From Tritrichomonas musculus (lineage: Eukaryota > Parabasalia > Tritrichomonadida > Tritrichomonadidae): a DNA stretch of 64,000 nucleotides. The position numbers and the translations under genes were made by a program. Below, piece by piece: positions 22,045 to 30,583 of this stretch; within the stretch, counting starts at the first letter, position 1, and the number at the start of each line of letters is the position of its first letter. The stretch lies in the NCBI GenBank assembly GCA_039105265.1, contig JAPFFF010000035.1, positions 434,001 to 498,000 on the forward strand, written 5' to 3'. A model generated the notes under the pieces. That model was not told the DNA's origin and ran no database searches. It saw only the letters and a program-made list of their open reading frames with translations.

Positions 22045-22623
22045 TTATTTCTTTCTATATATTGCATCAAATGTTGATTCATATCTATCATCTAAATCAA
22101 GTGTTATGTCTTCAACAAGCATGTCATAACCGATATAGGTAATTGTATTTTCTTTGCCATAAATTTCATCCATATACAATTCATTATCGCCAGCACAATG
22201 GTTATAAGTTATTAATCTAACATAATGTTGTTTTTGACTCCTATCTGTCCAAATTAACAAATATTCACCATCTTCTACAGGTGCACCATCAAATGTAGTG
22301 GCTTCTACTTGGAACAAGTTATCACCATAATAAAAACTAAAATATATCGAATGAGACTCAGTAATGTTCTCAGTAAAAGAAGAATAATAGGTTTTCCAAT
22401 CAAGTGGCGGATTTTCAAGAGCAGCTAATCTGGCTTCAAAAGCGGCTATCGTAGCCTTTAATGTGGTATTTTCACCCTCTAATGTCTCAATTCTGCCTTT
22501 GAGCACATCTAAAGCCTCATTTGTTTCATCAACAGTAGGATAAGTATTCATTATTTTTGCTATGTTTTCATCGTTTGTATGTGAGTTTTCTTCTATTTGA
22601 TCAATCTTTTTATTAAGCGCATC
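22045..22623 (-). CDS. C-terminal part of element B's giant fibre-like gene, separated by element A
   Basis: The part visible here runs from the insertion point to a stop at 22045. It encodes PTVDETNEALDVL, then a heptad-rich coiled coil (IETLEGENTTLKATIAAF), then about 110 residues of beta-rich, Tyr/Asp-rich sequence. The corresponding segment of element A's fibre protein also has FPTVDEVNTALD, while the last domains differ. A trimeric coiled coil capped by a variable tip is common in viral attachment fibres; that role is inferred. The remainder of the gene lies at 45520-51214, on the other side of the insertion. Confidence 0.65.
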   Translation of the reverse strand, partial: DALNKKIDQIEENSHTNDENIAKIMNTYPTVDETNEALDVLKGRIETLEGENTTLKATIAAFEARLAALENPPLDWKTYYSSFTENITESHSIYFSFYYGDNLFQVEATTFDGAPVEDGEYLLIWTDRSQKQHYVRLITYNHCAGDNELYMDEIYGKENTITYIGYDMLVEDITLDLDDRYESTFDAIYRKK

Positions 22624-22628
22624 AATGT

Positions 22629-23220
22629 AGTAGATATGTTAAGGAGGGTCTCGGACTTCGTCCTCAACCCATCCTTAACACGGTGAAACACCCCCTCTGA
22701 TCAGTCATTTACGTAGTTCGACACCGAAGTTCGTCAACGACCACTCTATTGATGTAAACTGACTCACTTTCGATTCAAACTATTTTTTTATCGTCATATC
22801 ATAATAATAATATGATGACCAAAATTGAATTCACAGTCGAACCAATCGATTCAGTCGAAACCATTGAGTCAATCATTGAAGACTATCACGAATGGTTCAC
22901 CGATAACAATGATCTCTCTAACATCAACAGTGTCGATGAACTATTAGAATCACTTCGTGATTATCTCAATGATACCAACTATGAATCAGAGTTCAATCTC
23001 GACAACATCATCAACTACTACAACATCGACGATCTTGACGAACTCGATGATCGATTCATAGCTAGCTATGATAATGATGATGAAATGGATTCAAAGATCG
23101 AGTTAATCGATACTATCATTAAGTTAGTGTTAATCAATGAATGGATTGAACCATGTGGAGCTTTCGATGAAGATGAATTCGCTGACGATGAAGAGTAAAT
23201 GATGTTTATTTTTGGTTTCA
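22629..23220 (+). repeat. Left terminal inverted repeat of element A
   Basis: It matches 44923-45514 in inverted orientation without an observed difference, and ends after TTTTTGGTTTCA. It contains a whole 128-codon gene. Near its tip, TTAAGGAGGG and CCCATCCTTAA can pair into a terminal hairpin. Confidence 0.93.
22812..23198 (+). CDS. Acidic protein encoded inside the terminal repeat of A (left copy)
   Basis: The 128-residue product has about one third Asp/Glu and ends in an acidic tail (FDEDEFADDEE). No signal peptide, membrane segment or known domain is visible. It starts at the first of two adjacent ATGs; a T-run box (ATTTTTTT) lies about 30 nt upstream. It lies wholly in the terminal repeat, so an identical copy exists at the other end (44945-45331). 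The dose is doubled and both copies face inwards. A DNA-mimic or histone-like binding role would fit the charge but is only a guess. Confidence 0.75.
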   Translation: MMTKIEFTVEPIDSVETIESIIEDYHEWFTDNNDLSNINSVDELLESLRDYLNDTNYESEFNLDNIINYYNIDDLDELDDRFIASYDNDDEMDSKIELIDTIIKLVLINEWIEPCGAFDEDEFADDEE

Positions 23221-23225
23221 TTGAA

Positions 23226-23423
23226 ATGAGTGTCAAATCCATAGACGTTCTTGGTCGTAAAGTAGAATCCTCTATAGATTACTCAGAACCGACTCAAGAT
23301 GAAATCGATAGAATACTATACGATGATATTCATATACGTGTCATCGTGAATGTCAATTCGATGGATGATTCCATTAATGTCGATACTAACGTTAATATTG
23401 ATGTGGATGATAATTATTGTTAG
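23226..23423 (+). CDS. Small acidic protein, unknown function
   Basis: I use the ATG at 23226 (MSVKSIDVLGRK) because an ATTTTT box at 23208-23213 precedes it by 18 nt, the spacing seen across this element. The frame also opens at 23199 next to the preceding stop. The 65-residue product is Asp-rich with alternating Val/Asn at its C-terminus. It lies between the terminal-repeat gene and polymerase B. No homology is recognised. Confidence 0.55.
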   Translation: MSVKSIDVLGRKVESSIDYSEPTQDEIDRILYDDIHIRVIVNVNSMDDSINVDTNVNIDVDDNYC

Positions 23424-23454
23424 ACTATGAAAATTATTTTTTTATTTATCGTAA

Positions 23455-26400
23455 ATGACGAAGTTGTTGAGTAGACTATCGAAATCTGAGATTCTATCAT
23501 TACCAGGGTTTGATAGATATGGATCACTCAAGATCAAAGAGTTGAAACCTATATTGAAGAAGAGTATCAAACAGATGAATATCGCTTTTAGAGGTGTACG
23601 TGTAGATGATTATGTTAACCGATTCAATGAAATTCGTGAACAGAAACAGTCTGATGACGATCTATTTAAACGAATGTCGACAATGAAACATCAACAACAG
23701 AAACAACATCAAAGTCATGAACAGTATAAACAATCATTGAAAGATACAGCTATGTTCGAACGTTCATTGATGAATATGAGTGAACTCTATTCAGTTCCAC
23801 ATCCAAGTGAATCTAAACTATTCATCGAATCGTTAATGAATATCGATACTGATTATACGACAACCAAATCCGATGAACGACTCCGTTATGAAGAGAACGT
23901 TCATGACAAAGATGAGTATCAAAACGAGATGAAGAGAATGATGTTAGCTGCTAAGAATCATGAATCATTTGAAATCGATATCGATGATGATAGTGAGAAA
24001 CAATACGCTTTCGTTAAAGTGTTACGATATATTCGTAAGATGAAAACAAATGAATGGAGACCAATTATAACTGGTTATGACATGAACGGTAATGGTCGAA
24101 AGTTCAGTATCAACAAAGAGTTAGATCTCGAAACTATGATACGATGTATACTCGGTGAGATATCAGTAGAACAATACAGTTCTGATTGTGATCCGAATCT
24201 AATCGGTTGGGATTACATTCCAGTTCGATTCGAAGTGAAGTTCATCAAGATGACAAAGAATGAAGAGACTGGAAAGACTGAGTTCATCGAAAAGGTTGAC
24301 GGTGAAGAAGTAGTAGTTGAATCAGTTGATGACTTTCGTGAAACTCCAGACGGTGGTTTCTTTCCATACATCAACCTAATCAATGGTTTAGACTTGACCA
24401 GATATCAGATATTCAACACCATTAACAAGAATAACTATCGTGATAACTGTTTCGTATACGCTTGTGTTCAATCAGGGGTGTTCAATGATGACGAACTCCA
24501 TAAACTTCGTTCAATAATGTTAACTCGATCAATACCAAATAAGAAGATATTGGAAATAGCTATTCAAATGAAGTGTCACTTCGTTGTATACAAATTTGAT
24601 GATAAGAGAGATTCACGACATCAGAAACAACTCAGTGTTGATACTCGTAAGAATCCGAAAGTCATAGCTGATCGAAAGATTCAATTATTGTTATATAAAG
24701 AACATTACATGATCGATATGAAAGAGATGATACCGATAACGAAGTTTTATATTAAATATCATGATGAGATTGATATGTTATATCCAAATATGAACATTCA
24801 ACAACGATTTCGTATTCGTGATATTAAAGATGATGATGATACTCCAAAATATAAACCAGATGATTGGACTGGAACTGAACTCACCACAGTTATTAAAACT
24901 ATGTTCGAACATGGATGTTTCAGAGAGATCAACCAATGTGAACAGGGTATATTAGATACATGTGAGTTCGATAATCATTTGAATGACTACGTTAGTCTCA
25001 GTTATGATGAAGAATCATGTTGTAGACTTGAATCGGCTGACACTAAGAAGATAACTGAATGGTCTCATATCTATTACGCTGATTACGAAACTGATGTAAC
25101 TGTATCTCCACATCGACCATATCTGATTTGTCTCTGTGATGACAAACATTATGTATCATTCACTGGATCTAAACTCACGTCAACGTTCTTGATGTCACTG
25201 AAGAGTAATTCGTTAACGTACTTCCACAATCTGAAATACGACGCTTGTTTCTTCATTCATGAATCAGACTGGGAGACACAGGTGACTCAACGAAGTGGAA
25301 CTCTATTACAAGTCGTTATGGACCATTATAAATGGATCAATGTTACCGATCCGAAAACGAAACAACCAGTTACGAAGAAGATTCGTGATAAACATTTAAC
25401 ATTCCGTAACAGCTATTCAATCATACCAGCTCCATTACGTGATTTCGATAATATGTTCAATCTAAAGGTTCATAAAGAGATCATCGCTTATCGAATCTAT
25501 ACTGAAAAGAATCTACAACGAAAGACTATACCATTCGATGAATTCTATGATCAATACGTTAACGAAAACATCGATAAGAAGACAGTAGACGAACTCGAAC
25601 AAGATCGTAATCAGTTGATTCGAAACGCTAAGTTCGCTAAATCATACGATGAAGCTGATGAATCAATCGATATCATGAAGTACGCTACGTTTTATTGTAT
25701 CAAAGATTGTATTACGTTGATGGATGGGATGACGAAGTTCAATAACGATTTAGCTGAAGTGTTCACCAAAACCGATAAACCATGGATTGGTATTCATCAA
25801 TTCATATCTATCTCAGCTGTTGGTTATGATTTCGCTCGTATATATGGTTGTTTCGATGGATGTTATCTATTAAGTGGTAAACCACAGAACTTCATCCAAC
25901 GTTGTGTCAGTGGTGGTCGTACAATGACAGCTAATAACGAAAAACAGTACATCGTTGATCGTATCCAAGACTTCGACGCTGTTAGTCTATATCCATCATC
26001 TATGTCAATTATGGATGGAGTCGCTAAAGGTAGACCAAAGGTGATTCCAGATGATTGTACTCATGAACAGTTAATGAATTACGATACATTCTTTATCGAA
26101 GTCAACATCAACAAATTATCGTGTAAGTCCAATCGTCCGTATAAGTTCGGTCATGTATTCAAACATAACGACAAAGGTTCGAAGATCTTCTGTAATGAAA
26201 CAGTCGATCATTACTACGTCGATAAGATCACCTTAATGGATTTAATCGAATTCTATGATATTGATTACGAACTCATCCGTGGATACTATTTCGATGAAGG
26301 TTTCAACAACAAGATCAATGAGTTCATCAAAACGTTATTCGATCTAAGATTGAAGTACAAGAATGAACATAATCCATTGGAGAAGACGATTAAACTGTTG

Positions 26401-27108
26401 TTGAACTCCATCTACGGTAAATCAATATTGAAACCAATGAATGATGAAATCAAAGTCGTCAACAAGAAGAATCTCATCTCATATATCTATCGTAACTATA
26501 ACTTCATCAAAGAAGTATCATTCAATGATTCAACTAAATGTTTCGTTAAGAAGATCAAACCAATCAACAATCACTTCAATCTTCCACAGTTTGGAGCTTC
26601 TGTGTTATCGTGGAGTAAACACATCATGAATCAAGTGATGTCAACAGCTGAACAACACGGAATCGATATATACTATCAAGATACTGACTCGCTACACTTA
26701 AAAGAGTGTGATGTTGACAGATTAGCTGAGATCTATAAAGAAAAGTATGGTCGTGATTTGATCGGTAAACAGATGACACAGTTTCATTGTGATTTCGATT
26801 CATTTCCAGGTGCTACTGGTCAGATACATTCACGAAAGTTGATCGCTCTCGGTAAGAAATCATATCTCGATATACTCGAAGATGAAACCGGAATGGAAGG
26901 TTATCATATACGTATGAAAGGTGTGAGTCGACAGTGTATACTCAATAAGTGTAAACGAATGAATATCACAGTTGAAGAGTTATACGAACGATTATACAAT
27001 GGTGAATCAATCACATTTGATCTCACTGATGGTTGTAACTGTTTTCGTAAGACGAAGTGTTTCCAACAAATCACATTACCACAGTTCTTACGTAAAGTTC
27101 AATTCTAA
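23455..27108 (+). CDS. Protein-primed family B DNA polymerase of element A with OTU-like N-terminal region
   Basis: This is the replicative polymerase expected to copy the linear element from protein-primed ends. Its 1217 residues contain exonuclease motifs DYETD (D543, E545), FHNLKYD (590-596) and YCIKDC (Y747, D751). The polymerase motifs are DFDAVSLYPS (D839, D841), LLLNSIYGKS (N984) and DTDS (D1076, D1078), then KKSYLD. Upstream, NYRDNCFVYA (C332) and LLLYKEHYM (H417) resemble the Cys and His boxes of OTU-type cysteine proteases. This inference rests on motif spacing. An ATTTTTTT box starts 19 nt before the ATG. The element B polymerase (51961-55323) has the same domain order. Confidence 0.93.
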   Translation: MTKLLSRLSKSEILSLPGFDRYGSLKIKELKPILKKSIKQMNIAFRGVRVDDYVNRFNEIREQKQSDDDLFKRMSTMKHQQQKQHQSHEQYKQSLKDTAMFERSLMNMSELYSVPHPSESKLFIESLMNIDTDYTTTKSDERLRYEENVHDKDEYQNEMKRMMLAAKNHESFEIDIDDDSEKQYAFVKVLRYIRKMKTNEWRPIITGYDMNGNGRKFSINKELDLETMIRCILGEISVEQYSSDCDPNLIGWDYIPVRFEVKFIKMTKNEETGKTEFIEKVDGEEVVVESVDDFRETPDGGFFPYINLINGLDLTRYQIFNTINKNNYRDNCFVYACVQSGVFNDDELHKLRSIMLTRSIPNKKILEIAIQMKCHFVVYKFDDKRDSRHQKQLSVDTRKNPKVIADRKIQLLLYKEHYMIDMKEMIPITKFYIKYHDEIDMLYPNMNIQQRFRIRDIKDDDDTPKYKPDDWTGTELTTVIKTMFEHGCFREINQCEQGILDTCEFDNHLNDYVSLSYDEESCCRLESADTKKITEWSHIYYADYETDVTVSPHRPYLICLCDDKHYVSFTGSKLTSTFLMSLKSNSLTYFHNLKYDACFFIHESDWETQVTQRSGTLLQVVMDHYKWINVTDPKTKQPVTKKIRDKHLTFRNSYSIIPAPLRDFDNMFNLKVHKEIIAYRIYTEKNLQRKTIPFDEFYDQYVNENIDKKTVDELEQDRNQLIRNAKFAKSYDEADESIDIMKYATFYCIKDCITLMDGMTKFNNDLAEVFTKTDKPWIGIHQFISISAVGYDFARIYGCFDGCYLLSGKPQNFIQRCVSGGRTMTANNEKQYIVDRIQDFDAVSLYPSSMSIMDGVAKGRPKVIPDDCTHEQLMNYDTFFIEVNINKLSCKSNRPYKFGHVFKHNDKGSKIFCNETVDHYYVDKITLMDLIEFYDIDYELIRGYYFDEGFNNKINEFIKTLFDLRLKYKNEHNPLEKTIKLLLNSIYGKSILKPMNDEIKVVNKKNLISYIYRNYNFIKEVSFNDSTKCFVKKIKPINNHFNLPQFGASVLSWSKHIMNQVMSTAEQHGIDIYYQDTDSLHLKECDVDRLAEIYKEKYGRDLIGKQMTQFHCDFDSFPGATGQIHSRKLIALGKKSYLDILEDETGMEGYHIRMKGVSRQCILNKCKRMNITVEELYERLYNGESITFDLTDGCNCFRKTKCFQQITLPQFLRKVQF

Positions 27109-27132
27109 GTCAACTATTTTTGTGTTGATGAA

Positions 27133-27324
27133 ATGGAATATCATTTCGTAGACATCAAGGGGTTCAATGGTCGATACGAGATATCGATTGAAGAACCACA
27201 TCTGGTAATGGAAAAATCACCGACACGTATCCTTGATGAGTGGTATAACGGTTATGGAGATGTCGGTGTGATCTTAAACGGTGAATTCTATCTCATTACT
27301 GAGTTGATTTCAAACTTAAATTGA
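27133..27324 (+). CDS. Short NUMOD4-like protein
   Basis: The 63-residue product begins MEYHFVDIKGFNGRYEIS, which follows the NUMOD4 pattern W-x-x-I-x-G-[FY]-x-G-x-Y-x-[IV]-S found before HNH nucleases, and ends with a V-x-L-x-G-x-Y-like strand. There is no nuclease domain. An ATTTTT box at 27116-27121 sits 17 nt before the ATG, so it is probably expressed. It may be a degenerate homing-endonuclease remnant or a stand-alone DNA-binding peptide. Confidence 0.55.
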   Translation: MEYHFVDIKGFNGRYEISIEEPHLVMEKSPTRILDEWYNGYGDVGVILNGEFYLITELISNLN

Positions 27325-27348
27325 ATCGATTATTTTTATTCTATCGAA

Positions 27349-27813
27349 ATGTCTGTCGAAATCAAACCAACCGTCAAAAGCTTCGTCGAAACCATTCATC
27401 CAATCAACACTGATAAACTCTACGTGTATCTCGATAGTAAGATCTATCCAAACGAGTTCGGTATCAGTGTTCGTCCATTACTCGTCAAATACGGATCAAC
27501 TGTTATAGACATGTCCAAGATGATCGATATGTTTGGTAAGGTTCCATACATCACAGTGAAAGAGAATCGTTTTCGATCAGTATATAGAGATCCAATGTTG
27601 ATGACAATCGATTTGAAACCGAAACAATACAAAGACAACAATTATTATCAATACTTCATCGATAAACTATGTTTACACTCCGAATTGAAGAGATATGAAG
27701 TGATCTACAACAAAGCTCATAAAGTCATCAGTGAATATAAACAAACGATCACTAAGAGTCAGTCAGTTGATGATTTCCGTGAGATTGATAAAGATGACGA
27801 TGAACCAATCTAA
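27349..27813 (+). CDS. Conserved-looking 154-residue protein, unknown function
   Basis: The ATG has an ATTTTT box at 27332-27337, 17 nt upstream. The product has a mixed alpha/beta composition with a Lys/Tyr-rich helical C-terminal half (YYQYFIDKLCLHSELKRYEVIYNKAHK) ending in an acidic tail. It is co-oriented with the polymerase and NUMOD4-like genes at short spacing. I recognise no family and see no clear counterpart in element B. Confidence 0.6.
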   Translation: MSVEIKPTVKSFVETIHPINTDKLYVYLDSKIYPNEFGISVRPLLVKYGSTVIDMSKMIDMFGKVPYITVKENRFRSVYRDPMLMTIDLKPKQYKDNNYYQYFIDKLCLHSELKRYEVIYNKAHKVISEYKQTITKSQSVDDFREIDKDDDEPI

Positions 27814-28110
27814 ATGGATTCATTCTATTTTTGATCCAAAAAGATGATCTCCGCGAACAAAAACCAACTGTCTTCATAGATGCGTCATGCATTCGATATG
27901 AGATGATACGTACCCGGGATGATACCACCCCATAAAGAGAAACAATATGCATCTACTCGGTTGGGGAACGTGATTTAACACGTTCATTACGAGGATTACA
28001 TTTGCCGACAAATGCTTCTGTGTTATCTATACCACAAGTAATAGTTTACCCAAGGTGTTTAGTTCGCTAGGGTTCTATCACAAATATGATACAAATTTAC
28101 ACAGAAAAGT

Positions 28111-28171
28111 GGTATAGCAGCGAATCGAACCAGTGTTCCGGACCACCGATTCATGACTCTACCACTATACC
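28111..28171 (-). ncRNA. tRNA-like unit inside element A
   Basis: On the minus strand GGTATAG pairs with CTATACC as a perfect 7-bp acceptor-like stem. TAGTGGTAGAGTC resembles an A box and GGTTCGATTC a B box, and TTTT follows two bases after the stem. It is only 61 nt, the T-stem does not pair well, and an 8-nt loop GTCCGGAA sits in a middle stem. I therefore call it tRNA-like rather than a tRNA gene. RNA polymerase III transcription is plausible. Confidence 0.45.
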
Positions 28172-28332
28172 CGTTAGCGCTAACGTTTATTAGATATCGA
28201 TTTACTATTTATTCTGTTCCAGCTATATTCCATCATGATATATACCGTCATAATTATCCAAAATTTTTCAAAAATAGTTTTCATATCACATGTCAAAAAA
28301 TATGTATAGTATCGATGATAGATAATGTAAAC

Positions 28333-28640
28333 CGGTCCCTCGGAATTCTCCGTCTAGACATATCATTAATGAAAACCATTGTTTTTGATACAAAATGGAC
28401 CATAAACGAGTAATCTATGAATCGTGATATCTATGTTGATTTCTATTGAAAATCCACTGTTTCGAACCTCCAAACGCTAGACGGAGAATTCCCCGTCTAG
28501 ACATATCGTTAATGAAAACCATTGTTTTTGATACAAAATGGACCATAAAACGAGTTATCTGTGAATCGTGATATCTATGTTGATTTCTATCGAAAATCCA
28601 CTGTTTCGAACCTCCAAACCGGTCCCTCGGAATTCCGAGG
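28333..28640. repeat. Duplicated 126-bp block bounded by CCGGTCCCTCGGAATTC
   Basis: A segment of about 126 bp at 28350-28475 is repeated at 28493-28619 with few changes. The pair is bounded on both sides by CCGGTCCCTCGGAATTC. GAATTCTCCGTCTAG at 28344-28358 recurs inverted at 28477-28491. The arrangement is more ordered than simple duplication and sits between two blocks of co-oriented genes. Confidence 0.75.
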
Positions 28641-28720
28641 TACCTCTTTTATTGATGAATTCATCTCTCTTCAAATATTGTCAAACTAGTTTGTATCTAA
28701 TATTTTATCGTAATTGAAAC

Positions 28721-29464
28721 ATGTCTACAGTAATACGCGAATCAATTAACGATGAATTCGAATACATCCAGTATAACAAGAAGCTACGAATCATTCATTC
28801 AATCGATGATGATATGTACCAGATGAAGTCTATCATCGAAGCTTGTCACTCGAATAAGAAACCATTTCACTGGTTTGAAAATAAAGATACTAAAGAGTTG
28901 TTGAAATCATTCGAACATGATCGTGATTTATATGGATTAATACCATTTGATAACAAAATCAATGTACCAAATGACTTGAAAGGTTACTACGTTCACAGAT
29001 TACTCGTCAACGCTGTAGCTATGTGGGCTTCATCAAGATACGCTCTTCAAATCTATAAATTGTTAGATCAGATGGCTACCGCTGAACGTGAAGAGATGGA
29101 ATCTACGATCAAACAACAACGACCACGAATGGTACCGAAGAATCATGAACACGATTATCGATATCTCATCTGGCGTGAACCAATACCAGATAAACCAAAT
29201 GGAGTTATATTACATTTAGTTCGTCGTAACAAATCAACATTCGAACAAATCCGTCAACATTACGAGAATGAATTCGAAAGATGGTTCTATCGTGATAATC
29301 TTCCGATATCGATGTCAATCAATAAAGATGTTATCGACATCATTAAGAGTGTCGTACCAGATGGTGAATATGAGTTCAACGGATGTAATGTCACGTTACA
29401 TGTCAAATATTTGAATCGACTGTATAAATCAATTAGTGATTACTTCGATCAATATCAGAAGTGA
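28721..29464 (+). CDS. KilA-N domain DNA-binding protein
   Basis: Residues about 35-125 follow the KilA-N pattern: HWFENKDTKELLKSF, then GYYVHRLLVNAVAMWASSRYALQIYKLL, the G-x-[WY]-V-H-x-x-L-A-x-x-x-A-x-W region. KilA-N is typical of large DNA viruses and phages and binds DNA. A helical linker follows and then a C-terminal domain (VILHLVRRNKSTFEQI), as in viral KilA-N proteins with a second C-terminal module. An ATTTTA-like box lies about 19 nt before the ATG. I found no counterpart in element B. A regulator of element genes is the likely role. Confidence 0.8.
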   Translation: MSTVIRESINDEFEYIQYNKKLRIIHSIDDDMYQMKSIIEACHSNKKPFHWFENKDTKELLKSFEHDRDLYGLIPFDNKINVPNDLKGYYVHRLLVNAVAMWASSRYALQIYKLLDQMATAEREEMESTIKQQRPRMVPKNHEHDYRYLIWREPIPDKPNGVILHLVRRNKSTFEQIRQHYENEFERWFYRDNLPISMSINKDVIDIIKSVVPDGEYEFNGCNVTLHVKYLNRLYKSISDYFDQYQK

Positions 29465-29504
29465 GTTGATTCGATTATAATTTAATATTTTTCTTTGACT
29501 GTAA

Positions 29505-29798
29505 ATGACTATCAATACCGACATCTTCAACGAAACAGACGTAATCAAATCATTACGATCCAAACAATCAGACGAATTAGTCACTGACGACAACAATGTC
29601 AACGAACTACTCGCTGATGAACCAACCACTCCATCCAAATCCAATCGTGGACGTAAACGTAAATACGCTACTGATGAAGAAAGAATCATCGCTAGACGCT
29701 TACAACAAAAACAATACCGTGAACGAAAGAAACAAGAGTTAGCTGAGTTACGCGCGTTAAAAGCTCGTCTCGACGCTGAATCCAAATCAAACGAGTAA
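29505..29798 (+). CDS. bZIP-like basic protein of element A
   Basis: The 97-residue product has an acidic N-terminal half, then an AT-hook-like RGRKRKYATDEER and a basic helix (RRLQQKQYRERKKQELAELRAL) resembling a bZIP basic region with a short leucine heptad. An ATTTTT box at 29487-29492 lies 18 nt upstream of the ATG. The element B counterpart (58061-58297) keeps the FNETD-I-K motif, RGRK-KYATDEER and the basic helix. Conservation across two diverged elements suggests a shared DNA-binding regulator. The zipper is short, so dimerisation is uncertain. Confidence 0.7.
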   Translation: MTINTDIFNETDVIKSLRSKQSDELVTDDNNVNELLADEPTTPSKSNRGRKRKYATDEERIIARRLQQKQYRERKKQELAELRALKARLDAESKSNE

Positions 29799-29803
29799 AT
29801 CCA

Positions 29804-30565
29804 TTAATGTAATTTCATTTTTGGATTATCACATGGTTTAACTTTAATGGTAACGAACATCGGACTGGCTAACACTACTGGTTGATACTGGAAGTCGACT
29901 AGTTGTAGATCGATTTGTTTGAATGAATCTATGTTAACGATATTTTTGATTGGTTTACCATAGGTTTCGAAGTTCTGGATGATTGGTGTATCTGTGTCGA
30001 TGATATGATCGATACTTGCTATGACTGATGGTGTGTATTCGATGTCACCGATATTAGATTGAATAGCTTGACCCTGTTTCGATACCAGATATAGTTTATT
30101 CGCATAGTCTCTAATAGGTCTCTCAGCTATAATCAATTCATTAGCTGGATATACCTTATTGAGTTTCATGTTGTATAGTCCAGTGACTAATCCAGCGCGA
30201 TGATCAATTCGTGTGAATTTGAATTCATCCATTAACGGAGTAATCAGTGTTCGACCTCTACTTCCATCACCATCAACGTTAATTCCGACATTGATATATC
30301 TTTCAGCATTATCCCATTTGAGTATACTATTAGCATCTTTCTTACTAACGTTGAACAGATCTAGACACTCCAATTTATGTTTTTGAATGTCACCCCAATC
30401 ATCTTTATATTCGAATTCGATTACATCATCATCTGTCGTTATCAATAGATCTCTCGTGTTTATCGAAGCGACATGATATTCAATGTACTCACAATTCCAT
30501 GGTATGTTAATGTTTGCTTGTAAATGACTGTAGTCCGGTCCGGTACTTTGTAACGATAACAGCAT
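29804..30565 (-). CDS. Minor capsid (penton-like) protein of element A
   Basis: The 253-residue product is aligned end to end by eye with the element B protein at 51231-51968: shared features include MLLSLQS/MLISMQS, NIPW-C-Y, HRA-L-TGLYN, LYLVS-QG, GD-EYTPSVI and a C-terminal LVDFQ-QP strand. The C-terminal beta-rich pattern and length fit the Polinton single-jelly-roll minor capsid protein. Its start is head to head with the giant fibre gene, with 15 nt between the ATGs, and its ATTTTA box overlaps that gene's start codon. Structural role is inferred from the family; residue-level similarity to known pentons cannot be computed here. Confidence 0.65.
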   Translation of the reverse strand: MLLSLQSTGPDYSHLQANINIPWNCEYIEYHVASINTRDLLITTDDDVIEFEYKDDWGDIQKHKLECLDLFNVSKKDANSILKWDNAERYINVGINVDGDGSRGRTLITPLMDEFKFTRIDHRAGLVTGLYNMKLNKVYPANELIIAERPIRDYANKLYLVSKQGQAIQSNIGDIEYTPSVIASIDHIIDTDTPIIQNFETYGKPIKNIVNIDSFKQIDLQLVDFQYQPVVLASPMFVTIKVKPCDNPKMKLH

Positions 30566-30583
30566 TTTATGTTAAATAAAATG
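30563..30583. promoter_or_regulatory. Symmetrical bidirectional promoter between minor capsid and fibre genes
   Basis: The two start codons (minus strand 30565-30563, plus strand 30581-30583) bracket 15 nt. On each strand an ATTTTA box starts 17 nt before the ATG and overlaps the opposite gene's start codon, so the whole site is close to a palindrome. Element B has the same arrangement at 51212-51233 with a less exact box. Confidence 0.65.

Larger units (their letters stand above)
27814..28720. other. Non-coding control-like region of element A
   Basis: This 0.9-kb gap is the only long non-coding stretch inside A. It holds a GAACGTG/CACGTTC hairpin near 27967, a tRNA-like unit, a 14-bp perfect palindrome centred on AGCGCT (28172-28185) and a duplicated block. 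The frame at 28153-28413 starts inside the tRNA-like unit, crosses the repeats and is not supported. It may be a regulatory or replication region. Confidence 0.55.

Noticed and set aside
28153-28413. 86-codon plus-strand frame in the non-coding region of element A
   Set aside because: It begins inside the tRNA-like unit and crosses the duplicated block; no promoter box at the usual distance and no domain.
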